Notes under the pieces: generated by a model
Database searches by the model: none
Seen by the model: the letters and a program-made list of their open reading frames with translations, nothing else
Told to the model about the DNA's origin: nothing
Part shown: positions 1 to 8,773 of the stretch, one piece after another
Layout: each line of letters starts with the position of its first letter
How positions within the stretch are numbered: the stretch's first letter is position 1
Translations under genes and position numbers: made by a program
Source of the DNA: Formosa algae
GTDB lineage: Bacteria > Bacteroidota > Bacteroidia > Flavobacteriales > Flavobacteriaceae
Assembly (NCBI RefSeq): GCF_001439665.1
Contig: NZ_LMAK01000067.1
Location: 1 to 64,000 of the forward strand
DNA: 64,000 bases
Direction: 5' to 3'

Positions 1-296
1 ATTGGAATTAAAAGCAAGGGTTCGTAATCGAATTTTATGCCGAGATAAATAAACACAATTCCAATAATAATCATGATGATATTTCCTCCGGCAGCATTTG
101 CAAAACCAGTGTATTGATAAAATTGTTTAATACCTCCAATGGCTTCAGACACAAAACTACGTTCTGAATCGTGCTCTTGAGTAGATACTGAAGTTGTTGC
201 TGTAGTGTTTGTTGCAGAGCTAAAACTTAATCCTAAAGCAGGTCTTATAAAAACTAGCAACGACAGCACTCCAAATATTAATATTACTTTCTTCAT
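1..296 (-). CDS. oadB: Sodium-translocating decarboxylase beta subunit (OadB family), N-terminal part
   Basis: Read by hand from ATG at 296-294; the frame stays open to the window edge, so about 98 N-terminal residues are present and the gene is cut by the window, not broken. It opens with a hydrophobic segment (about 1-22), then a Thr/Ser-rich linker, a stretch rich in small residues (GFANAAGG) and a membrane helix leading into KFDYEPLLLIP, which matches the start of the conserved core of the OadB/MmdB sodium-pumping beta subunit. In this family the beta subunit decarboxylates carboxybiotin and exports Na+. It follows the biotin carrier and gamma subunit genes on the same strand, which supports the assignment. 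The functional Asp residues lie outside the window. Confidence 0.85.
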   Translation of the reverse strand, partial: MKKVILIFGVLSLLVFIRPALGLSFSSATNTTATTSVSTQEHDSERSFVSEAIGGIKQFYQYTGFANAAGGNIIMIIIGIVFIYLGIKFDYEPLLLIP

Positions 297-358
297 TTTT
301 TTAGTGTTTTTGAACGTCGAAATACATTTTTCTTAAAAATATACTTGTCTGTTAATGC

Positions 359-787
359 CTATTCTAATTCTATCATTACTTCGCTCTGTAAAACTTGCTG
401 CCCAACGGAAACATTAATTGCAGATACCACTCCTGATTTATCTGACGTAATATTATTTTCCATTTTCATGGCTTCTAATACCAGTAATAAATCGCCAGGT
501 TTTACCGTATATCCTACTTTTACATTTAAACTTAAAATGATACCTGGAATAGGTGCTGTTATTTTTACACTACCAGAACCCGAACTCGGATTTTTAATCT
601 TTACTGGTTCCGGAGCTGCTTTAGATGCTGTACGGACAAGAGTTGGTGTTTTTACCGTTTTCAACTCTTCTTTCATTTTAACAGAATATTTCGTCCCGTT
701 TACTTCTAAATCTATTATGTTATTCTCTTGCGAAACAATTCTAACACTGTAACTGTTTTCGTTTATATTGAATGTGAAATTTTTCAT
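359..787 (-). CDS. Biotin carboxyl carrier protein of a biotin-dependent decarboxylase
   Basis: 142 aa. The C-terminal half is a biotinyl/lipoyl domain (about residues 73-142) with the biotinylation motif EAMKM at 105-109, so Lys108 is the predicted biotin site. An N-terminal region of about 45 residues is joined by a Pro/Ala/Lys-rich flexible linker (about 46-72), as in carrier subunits of oxaloacetate and methylmalonyl-CoA decarboxylases. The carrier shuttles CO2 between the carboxyltransferase (MmdA-like, upstream) and the membrane beta subunit (downstream). It sits in the same minus-strand operon, 38 bp after the gamma subunit. Confidence 0.93.
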   Translation of the reverse strand: MKNFTFNINENSYSVRIVSQENNIIDLEVNGTKYSVKMKEELKTVKTPTLVRTASKAAPEPVKIKNPSSGSGSVKITAPIPGIILSLNVKVGYTVKPGDLLLVLEAMKMENNITSDKSGVVSAINVSVGQQVLQSEVMIELE

Positions 788-825
788 GTTTTAATGTCTT
801 TAAATATTCAAAAATTACCCCTTAA

Positions 826-1209
826 CTACCGCTTATTGTACACGCCGTAAATTTTAGAACTCCAAGGCGAGTACATTTTACGAGCTTGTTTAATAGTTAG
901 TATTGCATTTTCATGATCGTGTTGTTCGTTTAAATGCAAATGAATAGCGGTAGAAATAGCCGCAGCTATCTCTCCAGTAAAATCTTCGTTCTGTTTCGGT
1001 GAAATATCTGAAACTTTACGATCTGGTCCTTTAGATATAATTTTATATATGTAAAGCATTAAAGGCAAGGCATATTTAAAGAATAAGGTTAAAATAATTA
1101 AACCTGCAAACACAATTAATAAACCTGTTACTAATACGATATATCCTTCCTCTATAGGATCTACAGGAAGTGCATCTTTGACTTGTATCAATGTTAATAA
1201 ATGTCTCAT
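826..1209 (-). CDS. oadG: Decarboxylase gamma subunit (OadG family)
   Basis: 127 aa with one strong membrane helix near residues 22-45 preceded by a short N-terminal stretch, then a charged cytoplasmic tail. This is the size and topology of OadG/MmdD subunits, which hold the peripheral carboxyltransferase on the membrane beta subunit. Its ATG overlaps the stop codon of the carboxyltransferase gene by one base (TAATG arrangement), which implies translational coupling. Sequence similarity in this family is low, so the call rests mainly on topology and context. Confidence 0.8.
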   Translation of the reverse strand: MRHLLTLIQVKDALPVDPIEEGYIVLVTGLLIVFAGLIILTLFFKYALPLMLYIYKIISKGPDRKVSDISPKQNEDFTGEIAAAISTAIHLHLNEQHDHENAILTIKQARKMYSPWSSKIYGVYNKR

Positions 1210-2768
1210 TATAGCGGAATGTTTGAATGTTTCTTAGGCGGATTTACCTCTTTCTTATTTGCTAATAATTCTAGCGCTCTTACAATTCTAAATCGCGTAT
1301 TTCTAGGCTCAATCACATCATCAATAAATCCGTATTTCGCAGCAACATAAGGATTAGCGAACTTGGTATTGTACTCATGTTCTTTTTCATTGATATAGGT
1401 TTGTTTCTCACCAGCATCTTCTATTTTTCTAATATTAGACCCTTCTAAAACCTCTACTGCTCCTTTAGCACCCATTACTGCAATTTCTGCGGTTGGCCAT
1501 GCATAATTTAAATCGCCTCGCAATTGTTTACAACTCATAACATCGTGCGCACCACCATAAGATTTACGCAATGTAATTGTCACTTTTGGCACTGTAGCTT
1601 CGCCATAAGCAAATAGTAATTTAGCTCCATGTAAAATAATCCCTGCATATTCTTGTCCTGTTCCTGGTAAGAATCCTGGCACATCTACTAAAGTGACGAT
1701 AGGAATATTAAAAGCATCACAGAATCTTACGAATCGTGCTGCTTTTCTAGACGCTTCACAATCTAACACACCTGCATAATATTTAGGCTGATTCGCTACA
1801 ATACCTACAGAACGTCCATTAAATCGTGCAAAACCAACAACTATGTTTCGAGCGTAATCTCTATGTACTTCTGTAAACTCACCATTATCTGTAAGAATAG
1901 AAATGACATCTACGATATCGTAAGGTTGATTCGCATTTTCTGGAATGATATTATTTAAAGCATCGTCTAATCGGTCTATAGGATCTGTACAATTTACTAC
2001 TGGCGCTTCTTCTAAATTATTAGAAGGCAAGTAGCTTAATAGTTTTCTAATTAATAGTAAATTTTCTTCATCGCTATCTGCTAAGAAATGAGATACTCCA
2101 GATTTTGTAGAATGTATTTTCGCGCCACCAAGTTGTTCGGTAGTCACTTGTTCTCCGGTTACAGATTGCACCACTTTAGGTCCAGTTACAAACATATAAC
2201 TAGTTTGATCTGTCATGATTGTAAAATCTGTTAAGGCTGGAGAATATACAGCACCACCTGCACAAGGTCCTAATATTGAAGAAATCTGAGGAATAACTCC
2301 AGACGCCATTATATTTCTTTGAAAAATCTCTGCATATCCAGCAAGAGATCTTACTCCTTCTTGGATACGTGCTCCACCACTATCATTCAATCCAATTACA
2401 GGCACACCAATTTTCATGGCCATATCCATAATTTTACAGATTTTTAAAGCATATGTTTCAGAAAGCGATCCTCCAAAAACTGTAAAATCTTGAGAAAATA
2501 CATATACTATTCTTCCGTCTATAGTTCCGTGTCCGGTAATCACACCATCAGATAAATATATTTGTTTGTCTAATCCGAAAGATTTTGTTCTGTGCGTAAC
2601 AAACATGTCGAATTCTTCAAAACTATCATCATCTAAAAGAATATCTATTCGCTCACGCGCAGTTAATTTTCCTTTTGCGTGTTGCGATTCGATACGCTTT
2701 TCACCACCACCTAATTTTGCTTTTGCTCTTTTTTCAATGAGCTCATTAATTTTTTCTTGATTTGCCAT
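1209..2768 (-). CDS. mmdA: Carboxyltransferase subunit of methylmalonyl-CoA decarboxylase / propionyl-CoA carboxylase beta family
   Basis: 519 aa from the ATG at 2768 ([10 protein letters not shown]), the usual family start; the frame is open further upstream to 2882, but that extension overlaps the epimerase gene and has no family character. Crotonase-fold carboxyltransferase signatures are clear: an N-terminal [10 protein letters not shown] segment, FGGSLSE, the oxyanion-type [22 protein letters not shown], the C-terminal VDVPGFLPG and SYGGA. These enzymes move CO2 between methylmalonyl-CoA/propionyl-CoA and carboxybiotin. The adjacent epimerase, biotin carrier, gamma and beta genes favour the sodium-pumping methylmalonyl-CoA decarboxylase over a biosynthetic propionyl-CoA carboxylase, since no biotin carboxylase subunit is present here. 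Confidence 0.92.
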   Translation of the reverse strand: MANQEKINELIEKRAKAKLGGGEKRIESQHAKGKLTARERIDILLDDDSFEEFDMFVTHRTKSFGLDKQIYLSDGVITGHGTIDGRIVYVFSQDFTVFGGSLSETYALKICKIMDMAMKIGVPVIGLNDSGGARIQEGVRSLAGYAEIFQRNIMASGVIPQISSILGPCAGGAVYSPALTDFTIMTDQTSYMFVTGPKVVQSVTGEQVTTEQLGGAKIHSTKSGVSHFLADSDEENLLLIRKLLSYLPSNNLEEAPVVNCTDPIDRLDDALNNIIPENANQPYDIVDVISILTDNGEFTEVHRDYARNIVVGFARFNGRSVGIVANQPKYYAGVLDCEASRKAARFVRFCDAFNIPIVTLVDVPGFLPGTGQEYAGIILHGAKLLFAYGEATVPKVTITLRKSYGGAHDVMSCKQLRGDLNYAWPTAEIAVMGAKGAVEVLEGSNIRKIEDAGEKQTYINEKEHEYNTKFANPYVAAKYGFIDDVIEPRNTRFRIVRALELLANKKEVNPPKKHSNIPL

Positions 2769-2799
2769 TAGTACGTGTTTTGTTTGTCTTTTTATTAAA

Positions 2800-3207
2800 C
2801 TATTTTTCTTTTGAACAAAGTTCTGTAAGAACGCCTTGGGTTGATTTAGGGTGAAGGAAGCCAATATTAAGTCCCTCTGCACCTTTTCTTGACGTTTTAT
2901 CTATAAGTGTTACGCCGCGCTCTTCCGCTAGTTTTAAAGCTTCTGTAGAATCGTTTACAGCAAATGCAATATGATGCATACCTTGGCCTTTTTTAGCAAC
3001 AAATTTTCCTATTGGTCCGTCTGGAGACGTGCTTTCTAGTAATTCTATTTTAGTTTGTCCTACTAAAAAGAATGCCGTTTTAACTTTTTGGTCGGCCACC
3101 TCTTCAATAGAATAACATTTTAATCCTAATACACCTTCGTAGTATTTAATAGACTCTTCTAAATTCTCAACAGCAATCCCGATATGCTCTATATGTGAAA
3201 TATTCAT
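2800..3207 (-). CDS. mce: Methylmalonyl-CoA epimerase
   Basis: 135 aa, the normal length of this VOC-fold enzyme, which interconverts (2R)- and (2S)-methylmalonyl-CoA. Visible features are the N-terminal HIEHIGIAV strand with the metal-ligand His, the central [10 protein letters not shown], and a C-terminal LTELC with the Glu ligand, as in glyoxalase-like metalloenzymes. It is the first gene of the minus-strand operon and lies 31 bp before the carboxyltransferase. This places the operon in the methylmalonyl-CoA branch (propionate/succinate exchange). Confidence 0.93.
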   Translation of the reverse strand: MNISHIEHIGIAVENLEESIKYYEGVLGLKCYSIEEVADQKVKTAFFLVGQTKIELLESTSPDGPIGKFVAKKGQGMHHIAFAVNDSTEALKLAEERGVTLIDKTSRKGAEGLNIGFLHPKSTQGVLTELCSKEK

Positions 3208-3247
3208 TTTAAAATTATTTATTATGATTATTTATAATGTTCTTTAC

Positions 3248-3255
3248 AAAATTAC
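3248..3255 (-). promoter_or_regulatory. Putative -7 promoter element (TAnnTTTG) of the decarboxylase operon
   Basis: On the minus strand this reads TAATTTTG, a full match to the Bacteroidota -7 consensus, about 40 bp before the mce start codon. I do not see a convincing -33 TTG at the usual distance, so this is tentative. Confidence 0.4.
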
Positions 3256-3381
3256 ACTATGATTATAAGTTAATTTATGATAGTTATCATGTATAACGGA
3301 CAAAAACATCGTGTTATTTCAAACGTTATAAATTATACATTTAACTGATAAACAGCAAATTAAAACCTACACATTTATATT

Positions 3382-4773
3382 ATGAACACAATATTAAGTG
3401 TTAAAATAAAGTTAACAATTACCGTTTTTCTTGTAATTTTCATTTTTTCAATAAACTATATTTTTGCTTATCATTTAATCAGAACAGAGTATGTTAAACT
3501 TATAATACTGTATTTGTCGTTAGGAGCGTTAAGTTACAAACTCGTGAAGATTGGACAGTTAAATTCTAGACAATTAATTGGTGTAGCATGTATATCTAGA
3601 CTTATTTTTTTAGTTGCAACACCAAACTTATCTCAAGATTTCTACCGTTTTATTTGGGATGGGCGTATGATTTTTCAGGGTTATAATCCGTATTTGTACA
3701 CTCCAGACTTTTTCTTTGCCAAAGGAGAGCTTCCTATACCGCAAGCAGAAATCTTGTATAACGGAATGGGACCGTTAAGCGCTTCCCATTTTACCAACTA
3801 TCCGCCTGTTAGTCAGTTTTGTTATTTTATGGCTGCCGTATTTGCAAACTCCTCTATATTAGGTTCAATAATTGTTATGCGCTTACTTATTATATTGGCA
3901 GATATTGGAATTCTACACTTTGGAAGTAAACTTTTAAAACATCTCAATTTACCAAGCAATCGGATCTTTTGGTATTTTTTAAATCCATTTATTATTATAG
4001 AGCTAACAGGCAACTTACACTTTGAGGGCGTTATGCTCTTCTTTCTTGTATTGAGTTTATACCTGTTGCAAAAATTAAAATGGCAATGGGCTGCTGTTGC
4101 ATTTTCGCTATCTGTAGCCACTAAATTAATTCCGTTAATTTTTCTACCCTTTATTTTTAAATATTTAAAACTGAAACAAGGGTTTCTATTTTGTGCCATA
4201 GTAGGACTTATTAACATAGCTCTCTTCTTACCCTTTGTAAGCACAGAATTTATTACTAACTACGCAGAAACTGTCGGGCTTTGGTTCAAAAATTTCGAGT
4301 TTAATGCTAGCTTATTTAACATTGCTAAAGGCATCGGGTTTGCAATTACGGGACATAATAAAATAAAGCTTATTGGTCCTATTATGGCTATGTTAGTTAT
4401 TTTATATATTGCTATTACCACCTATAAAGCAGCATTAAAAGACATGAAAAATCTTTTAGTTAATATGCTACTGCTAATTGCGTTATATTATTTTATGGCC
4501 ACAACCGTACATCCTTGGTACGTGAGTTTATTATTGGTTTTATCTATGTTTACAAGCTATAAATTCCCTTTGGTATGGAGTGTAACTATAATATTTAGTT
4601 ATCTGGCTTATGTCAGTTCAGACAACACAGAAAATTTATGGGTAATTGCTTTTGAATATATTATCGTATATGGCGTATTTATATATGAAGTACTATTAAA
4701 AAAGCAAATAGGCAAGTCTGTTAGTTTGCAAAATGAAGTCGGAAATTCGCGATTAAACGACAATACAAAGTAA
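3382..4773 (+). CDS. Polytopic membrane glycosyltransferase (mannosyltransferase-like, GT-C fold)
   Basis: 463 aa with about 11-12 hydrophobic segments across the whole length. An early loop after the second helix contains QDFYRFIWDGR and QGYNPYLY, a pattern typical of dolichyl/polyprenyl-phosphate-sugar-dependent GT-C transferases (DUF2029/GT87 and PIG-M-like proteins), where acidic residues in the first outer loop are catalytic. NPFIIIELTGNLHFEG is another typical stretch. It probably adds a sugar from a polyprenyl-phosphate donor to a lipid or surface glycan; donor and acceptor cannot be read from sequence. It is monocistronic, divergent from mce, and ends in a strong terminator hairpin. 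Confidence 0.7.
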   Translation: MNTILSVKIKLTITVFLVIFIFSINYIFAYHLIRTEYVKLIILYLSLGALSYKLVKIGQLNSRQLIGVACISRLIFLVATPNLSQDFYRFIWDGRMIFQGYNPYLYTPDFFFAKGELPIPQAEILYNGMGPLSASHFTNYPPVSQFCYFMAAVFANSSILGSIIVMRLLIILADIGILHFGSKLLKHLNLPSNRIFWYFLNPFIIIELTGNLHFEGVMLFFLVLSLYLLQKLKWQWAAVAFSLSVATKLIPLIFLPFIFKYLKLKQGFLFCAIVGLINIALFLPFVSTEFITNYAETVGLWFKNFEFNASLFNIAKGIGFAITGHNKIKLIGPIMAMLVILYIAITTYKAALKDMKNLLVNMLLLIALYYFMATTVHPWYVSLLLVLSMFTSYKFPLVWSVTIIFSYLAYVSSDNTENLWVIAFEYIIVYGVFIYEVLLKKQIGKSVSLQNEVGNSRLNDNTK

Positions 4774-4812
4774 AACGGTCTAAACAACATGAATTTGTTT
4801 AGACCGTTTTTA
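4772..4812 (+). terminator. Strong bidirectional rho-independent terminator
   Basis: A perfect 16-bp stem (4772-4787 with 4795-4810) around a 7-nt loop, with A and T runs at its two ends. It begins inside the stop codon of the glycosyltransferase gene and can also stop minus-strand transcription coming from the polyamine operon. Confidence 0.9.
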
Positions 4813-4904
4813 GGTTTTATAGCTTACATTTTAAGACAACACAGCCTAAGTGTCGCTTTATAAGTGAAAGCTCACTTGAAATGATAATAGTATTTTAAAA
4901 CTGT

Positions 4905-5132
4905 TTACGACACGAGTTTTAAACTATCTATTCTGTAAATTACATCGTCGTCGCTAGCAGAAACTTCTACGAATGTAATTTTAAAGGTTTGATCGATATA
5001 GCTTTCATCATGCTTTAAATCGAATTGTTTTAAAGCGCGAGGATGAATCTCATCAAAAATCATATCCTCACCATTTTCAAACATAAACGTGTATAATCCG
5101 TTTGTGTAAGATTGAAAAACAGCAACTTTCAT
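4905..5132 (-). CDS. Small conserved-looking hypothetical protein
   Basis: 75 aa, no signal peptide or membrane segment, not recognised. It begins MKVAVFQSYTNGLYTFMFENG and is rich in acidic and aromatic residues, like a small beta-rich soluble domain. It is the last gene of the minus-strand run from speA, 23 bp after the acidic protein, with AT-rich upstream DNA suitable for translation start. Position and clean boundaries suggest a real gene, but no function can be given. Confidence 0.6.
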   Translation of the reverse strand: MKVAVFQSYTNGLYTFMFENGEDMIFDEIHPRALKQFDLKHDESYIDQTFKITFVEVSASDDDVIYRIDSLKLVS

Positions 5133-5155
5133 TTTAAGTTATTTTTATTTTTTAT

Positions 5156-5464
5156 TTAATCGTTATCGTCATCTTCTGCATCTTCGTCTTTAACTTCGTC
5201 GAAGTCTACATTGGCTTCATCATCTGCAACATCATCGTCTTCATCGTCTTCAATGTAGTTTTCCATGGCTTTAACCAATCTCACTCCTACTTTTACTAAG
5301 TAAATCGTGTCTTCGGTTTTAACCTCTACAGCTTCAACAATTTCATTCTTTGCATTTCTAAATGAAATGATATCTGAATCATCATATCCATCAGGAAATT
5401 TTTCAACAAGAAGATCTAAAATGTCTTCATTTAATTTTTGGTAGTCTACAATTACGCGTTTCAT
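5156..5464 (-). CDS. Small acidic-tailed hypothetical protein
   Basis: 102 aa in two parts: a folded-looking N-terminal part (about 1-70, MKRVIVDYQKLNEDILDLL, with alternating hydrophobic strands) and a highly acidic C-terminal tail (about 71-102) of almost only Asp, Glu, Ala and Val. Such tails are common on small flavobacterial proteins of unknown function. It starts 16 bp after the deoxyhypusine-synthase-like gene in the same direction, so it is probably co-transcribed with the polyamine genes. The acidic tail could bind basic ligands, including polyamines, but that is only a guess from context. Confidence 0.65.
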   Translation of the reverse strand: MKRVIVDYQKLNEDILDLLVEKFPDGYDDSDIISFRNAKNEIVEAVEVKTEDTIYLVKVGVRLVKAMENYIEDDEDDDVADDEANVDFDEVKDEDAEDDDND

Positions 5465-5480
5465 TCTTTTGTATAACGGG

Positions 5481-6455
5481 TTACATATCTAATAAATAAG
5501 CAAAAACTAATGGAGCAACAATGGTTGCATCACTTTCAATAATAAATTTAGGAGTGTCTATATCTAACTTACCCCAGGTAATTTTTTCGTTTGGTACAGC
5601 TCCAGAATACGATCCATAACTTGTTGTTGAATCTGAAATCTGACAGAAATAGCTCCAGAATGGTGTTTCTGGACGCTCCATATCTTGGTACAACATAGGT
5701 ACAACACAAATTGGAAAATCTCCAGCAATACCACCTCCTATTTGGAAGAAACCAATACCATTTTCTGAATTTGCTGTATACCAATCTGCTAAGAACGTCA
5801 TGTACTCTATACCAGATTTCATGGTACTTGCTTTTAATTCGCCTTTAAGCACGTAACTAGCAAAGATGTTACCCATTGTACTATCTTCCCAACCTGGACA
5901 GATAATAGGCAAGTTCTTTTCGGCAGCAGCATACATCCAAGAATCTTTTAAATCGATCTCGTAATACTCTTCTAGCACACCAGATAATAACATTTTGTAC
6001 ATATATTCATGTGGTAGGTAGCGTTCGCCTTTAGCTTCTGCTTCTTGCCAAATTTTAAAAATATGTTCCTGTAAACGTCTAAACGCTTCTTCTTCTGGAA
6101 TACATGTATCTGTAACACGGTTTAATCCTTTCTCTAATAAATCCCATTCTTCTTGAGGTGTTAAATCGCGATAGTTAGGCACACGCTTGTAATGCGAATG
6201 CGCAACTAAGTTCATGATATCTTCTTCAAGGTTTGCACCTGTACAAGATATAATTTGTACTTTATCTTGACGAATCATTTCTGCAAAAATCTTTCCTAAT
6301 TCTGCAGTACTCATCGCACCTGCTAAAGACACTAACATTTTAGCACCTTTATTTAATTGATCTTCATACCCTTTTGCAGCATCTACTAAAGCAGCGGCAT
6401 TAAAGTGTAAATAATATTTTTCTATAAAATTTGAAATTGCTCCTTTAGTACTCAT
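5481..6455 (-). CDS. Deoxyhypusine synthase-family protein, probable homospermidine synthase
   Basis: 324 aa. Family features: an N-terminal NFIEKYYLHFNAAAL segment, SLAGAMSTAELG (NAD-binding region), a central CPGWEDSTMGN, GFFQIGGGIAGDF, and a C-terminal SGAVPNEKITWGK with the active-site Lys at about 296, aligned with the catalytic Lys of eukaryotic deoxyhypusine synthase (SGAxxDEAVSWGK). Bacteria have no eIF5A substrate, and many bacterial homologues make homospermidine from putrescine or spermidine. The gene overlaps agmatinase by 11 bp in a speA-speB operon, and homospermidine is the typical major polyamine of Flavobacteriaceae, so homospermidine synthesis is the best inference. Confidence 0.85.
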   Translation of the reverse strand: MSTKGAISNFIEKYYLHFNAAALVDAAKGYEDQLNKGAKMLVSLAGAMSTAELGKIFAEMIRQDKVQIISCTGANLEEDIMNLVAHSHYKRVPNYRDLTPQEEWDLLEKGLNRVTDTCIPEEEAFRRLQEHIFKIWQEAEAKGERYLPHEYMYKMLLSGVLEEYYEIDLKDSWMYAAAEKNLPIICPGWEDSTMGNIFASYVLKGELKASTMKSGIEYMTFLADWYTANSENGIGFFQIGGGIAGDFPICVVPMLYQDMERPETPFWSYFCQISDSTTSYGSYSGAVPNEKITWGKLDIDTPKFIIESDATIVAPLVFAYLLDM

Positions 6456-7383
6456 CGTCTTCTATGAATTTTGATGTGTTATTTTTTTGTGTTTTACTTT
6501 CGAATGTGTTGTCGTAGTCATCGTCTATGTTTTCATCCATAAATTTATAACTCAACATTTTATAATACAATTTTGCGGCAAGAAAATCTGAAGATTTTTC
6601 TTTTTTGTTCGGACAAAGCTCTACAATGTCAAATCCTACCACGTTTTTTTCTTCAAAAACTTTCTTTAAAAAGTCTAAGGTTTCGTACCAAAATAGTCCT
6701 CCTGGCTCTGGAGTTCCGGTGCTTGGCATAATAGATGGATCTAACGCATCTAAATCGAATGTAATAAAAACATTCCCTGTCATTTGCTCTATAGCGCTAT
6801 CCATCCAAAACTCGTTAGCCGCTAATTCGTGAGCGAAATACGTCTTTTCAGGATCCATAACCGTGGTTTCTTTAACATCCATAGAACGAATTCCAACTTG
6901 AATTAAATTGGTTGTTTGACTCGCTTCGTAAACAGCACAAGCATGATTACATGTCGAGCCGTGGTACGATTTACGTAAATCTGCATGCGCATCGATATGT
7001 AATACCGTTAAATCGTTAAAACACTCATTAAACGCTCTAATAGACCCTATAGAAATAGAATGTTCGCCTCCAAAAAGAGTTACAAACTTGTTCTTCTTTA
7101 TATATTTCTTGGTCATTTTATGAACGGCATCTACCATAGCTTCTGGCGAGCTGTTTTCTGTCACCGCATCTGCCAAGTACACACCTTGTTGGTACACTTC
7201 AGTTTGTGTCTCAATATCGTACGTTTCCATATTTTCAGAGGCATCTAAAAAGGCTTTTGGCCCTTTGTCTGCACCTTTTTGCCATGTACTTGTACCATCA
7301 TAAGGTACTGGAATTAATACAATTTTAGCTGTTTCTAATTTTGCATAATCTTCAGGAATTCCAGCATACGTTTTATAGCTCAT
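6445..7383 (-). CDS. speB: Agmatinase (ureohydrolase family)
   Basis: 312 aa. The binuclear Mn2+ site motifs are present: GGEHS (His about 108), HIDAHADLR (Asp131, His133, Asp135) and FDLDALDPS (Asp210, Asp212), followed by GTPEPGGL. The family hydrolyses agmatine to putrescine and urea. Gene order speA-speB favours agmatinase over arginase. The C-terminus carries an extra acidic, low-complexity tail of about 30 residues that overlaps the next start codon by 11 bp, and the 5' end overlaps the speA stop by 11 bp, so the three genes are probably translationally coupled. Confidence 0.92.
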   Translation of the reverse strand: MSYKTYAGIPEDYAKLETAKIVLIPVPYDGTSTWQKGADKGPKAFLDASENMETYDIETQTEVYQQGVYLADAVTENSSPEAMVDAVHKMTKKYIKKNKFVTLFGGEHSISIGSIRAFNECFNDLTVLHIDAHADLRKSYHGSTCNHACAVYEASQTTNLIQVGIRSMDVKETTVMDPEKTYFAHELAANEFWMDSAIEQMTGNVFITFDLDALDPSIMPSTGTPEPGGLFWYETLDFLKKVFEEKNVVGFDIVELCPNKKEKSSDFLAAKLYYKMLSYKFMDENIDDDYDNTFESKTQKNNTSKFIEDDEY

Positions 7384-8773
7384 TGTAACCTAAAATTTTA
7401 AGTAAGTCTTCACTTTTTTGTTGTTCGCTAAATAATTTTGTGGTGATGTTACCATCTTCATCCTTATCTATTAAGATATGTTTTGGAGTCGGGATTAAAC
7501 AGTGTTGTAATCCACCAAAACCTCCAATAGTTTCTTGGTAAGCTCCCGTATTAAAGAAGCCAATATATAAGGGTTTATCTTTGTTATATTTTGGTAAGTA
7601 AATCGCATTCATATGCTGTTCACTATTGTAATAATCGTCGCTGTCGCAAGTTAAACCTCCTAATAACACACGCTCGTAACTTTCGTGCCAACGGTTAATT
7701 GGCAACATAACAAAACGTTTGTTTATAGCCCAAGTATCTGGCAAAGTTGTAATGAAAGATGAATTTATCATATTCCATTTTTCACGATCGTTTTGTTGTT
7801 TTTGATACAAAACTTCGTAAACCGCTCCTCCACTCTCACCTACTGTAAAGCTACCAAATTCTGTAAAAATATTTGGCACGTCGACTTCTTCCTCTTCACA
7901 AACCATTTTAATCTGGTGTAAGATTTCATCGACCATATATTCATAATCAAACTCGAAAGCCAATGAATTTTTAATAGGAAAACCACCACCAATATTTAAA
8001 CTATCTAAGGTTGGGCATATCTTTTTTAATGCCGTGTACACCTTTAAACATTTTAATAGTTCGTTCCAATAATACGCATTATCGCGGATTCCAGTGTTTA
8101 TAAAAAAGTGGAGCATTTTAAGCTCTACTTGATCGTTATCTTTAATTTGTCTGTTGTAAAAAGGGACAATATTTTTGTATCCAATTCCTAATCTAGAGGT
8201 ATAAAACTCGAACTTTGGCTCCTCCTCTGAAGCGATACGAATTCCGATACTGTATTTACCATTAATTTCTTCAGACAACAAATCAATTTCTTCGTAATTG
8301 TCTATGATTGGTACACAGTTTTTATGTCCTCCATTAATTAATCTAGCAATGTTAGTCACATATTGTGCACGCTTAAAACCGTTGCTAATCACAAAAGTTT
8401 CATCTGTAATTTTACCTTCTTTCTTTAAACTTTCTACAATATCAATATCGAAAGCCGAAGAGGTTTCAATATGAATATCGTTTTTTAAAGCCTCGTGTAA
8501 CACATGTTTAAAATGTGAGCTTTTTGTGCAATAACAATAATTATACTTCCCTTTGTACTCGTTCTTTTCTATAGCTTTTGCAAACCATCCTTTAGCACGG
8601 GAAATGTTGTTCGATATTTGTGGTAAATAGGTGAACTTTAAAGGTGCACCATATTCTTCTATCAATTTCATTAAATCTATATCGTGAAATTGTAGTGTTT
8701 TATTACGTAATTTAAATTCTTCTTGTGGGAAATAAAAAGATTGATTTATTAGATCAATGTATTTAGTATTCAT
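7373..8773 (-). CDS. speA: Arginine decarboxylase, PLP-dependent (alanine racemase-fold type)
   Basis: 466 aa, a compact form compared with the roughly 630-aa enterobacterial SpeA. The fold-type III barrel is recognisable: the PLP Lys lies in YCTKSS (about residue 84), then HIETSSAFDI, GGGFPIKNS, and a C-terminal domain with GLTCDSDD and a dimer-contributed substrate site. It converts arginine to agmatine and CO2, first step of the route completed by the overlapping speB and the deoxyhypusine-synthase-like gene. It is the first gene of its operon, with a 339-bp non-coding leader upstream where the promoter must lie. Confidence 0.9.
   Translation of the reverse strand: MNTKYIDLINQSFYFPQEEFKLRNKTLQFHDIDLMKLIEEYGAPLKFTYLPQISNNISRAKGWFAKAIEKNEYKGKYNYCYCTKSSHFKHVLHEALKNDIHIETSSAFDIDIVESLKKEGKITDETFVISNGFKRAQYVTNIARLINGGHKNCVPIIDNYEEIDLLSEEINGKYSIGIRIASEEEPKFEFYTSRLGIGYKNIVPFYNRQIKDNDQVELKMLHFFINTGIRDNAYYWNELLKCLKVYTALKKICPTLDSLNIGGGFPIKNSLAFEFDYEYMVDEILHQIKMVCEEEEVDVPNIFTEFGSFTVGESGGAVYEVLYQKQQNDREKWNMINSSFITTLPDTWAINKRFVMLPINRWHESYERVLLGGLTCDSDDYYNSEQHMNAIYLPKYNKDKPLYIGFFNTGAYQETIGGFGGLQHCLIPTPKHILIDKDEDGNITTKLFSEQQKSEDLLKILGYNEL

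Noticed and set aside
2769-2882. N-terminal extension of the carboxyltransferase to 2882
   Set aside because: It runs into the epimerase gene and has no conserved residues; the family start MANQEK at 2768 is better.
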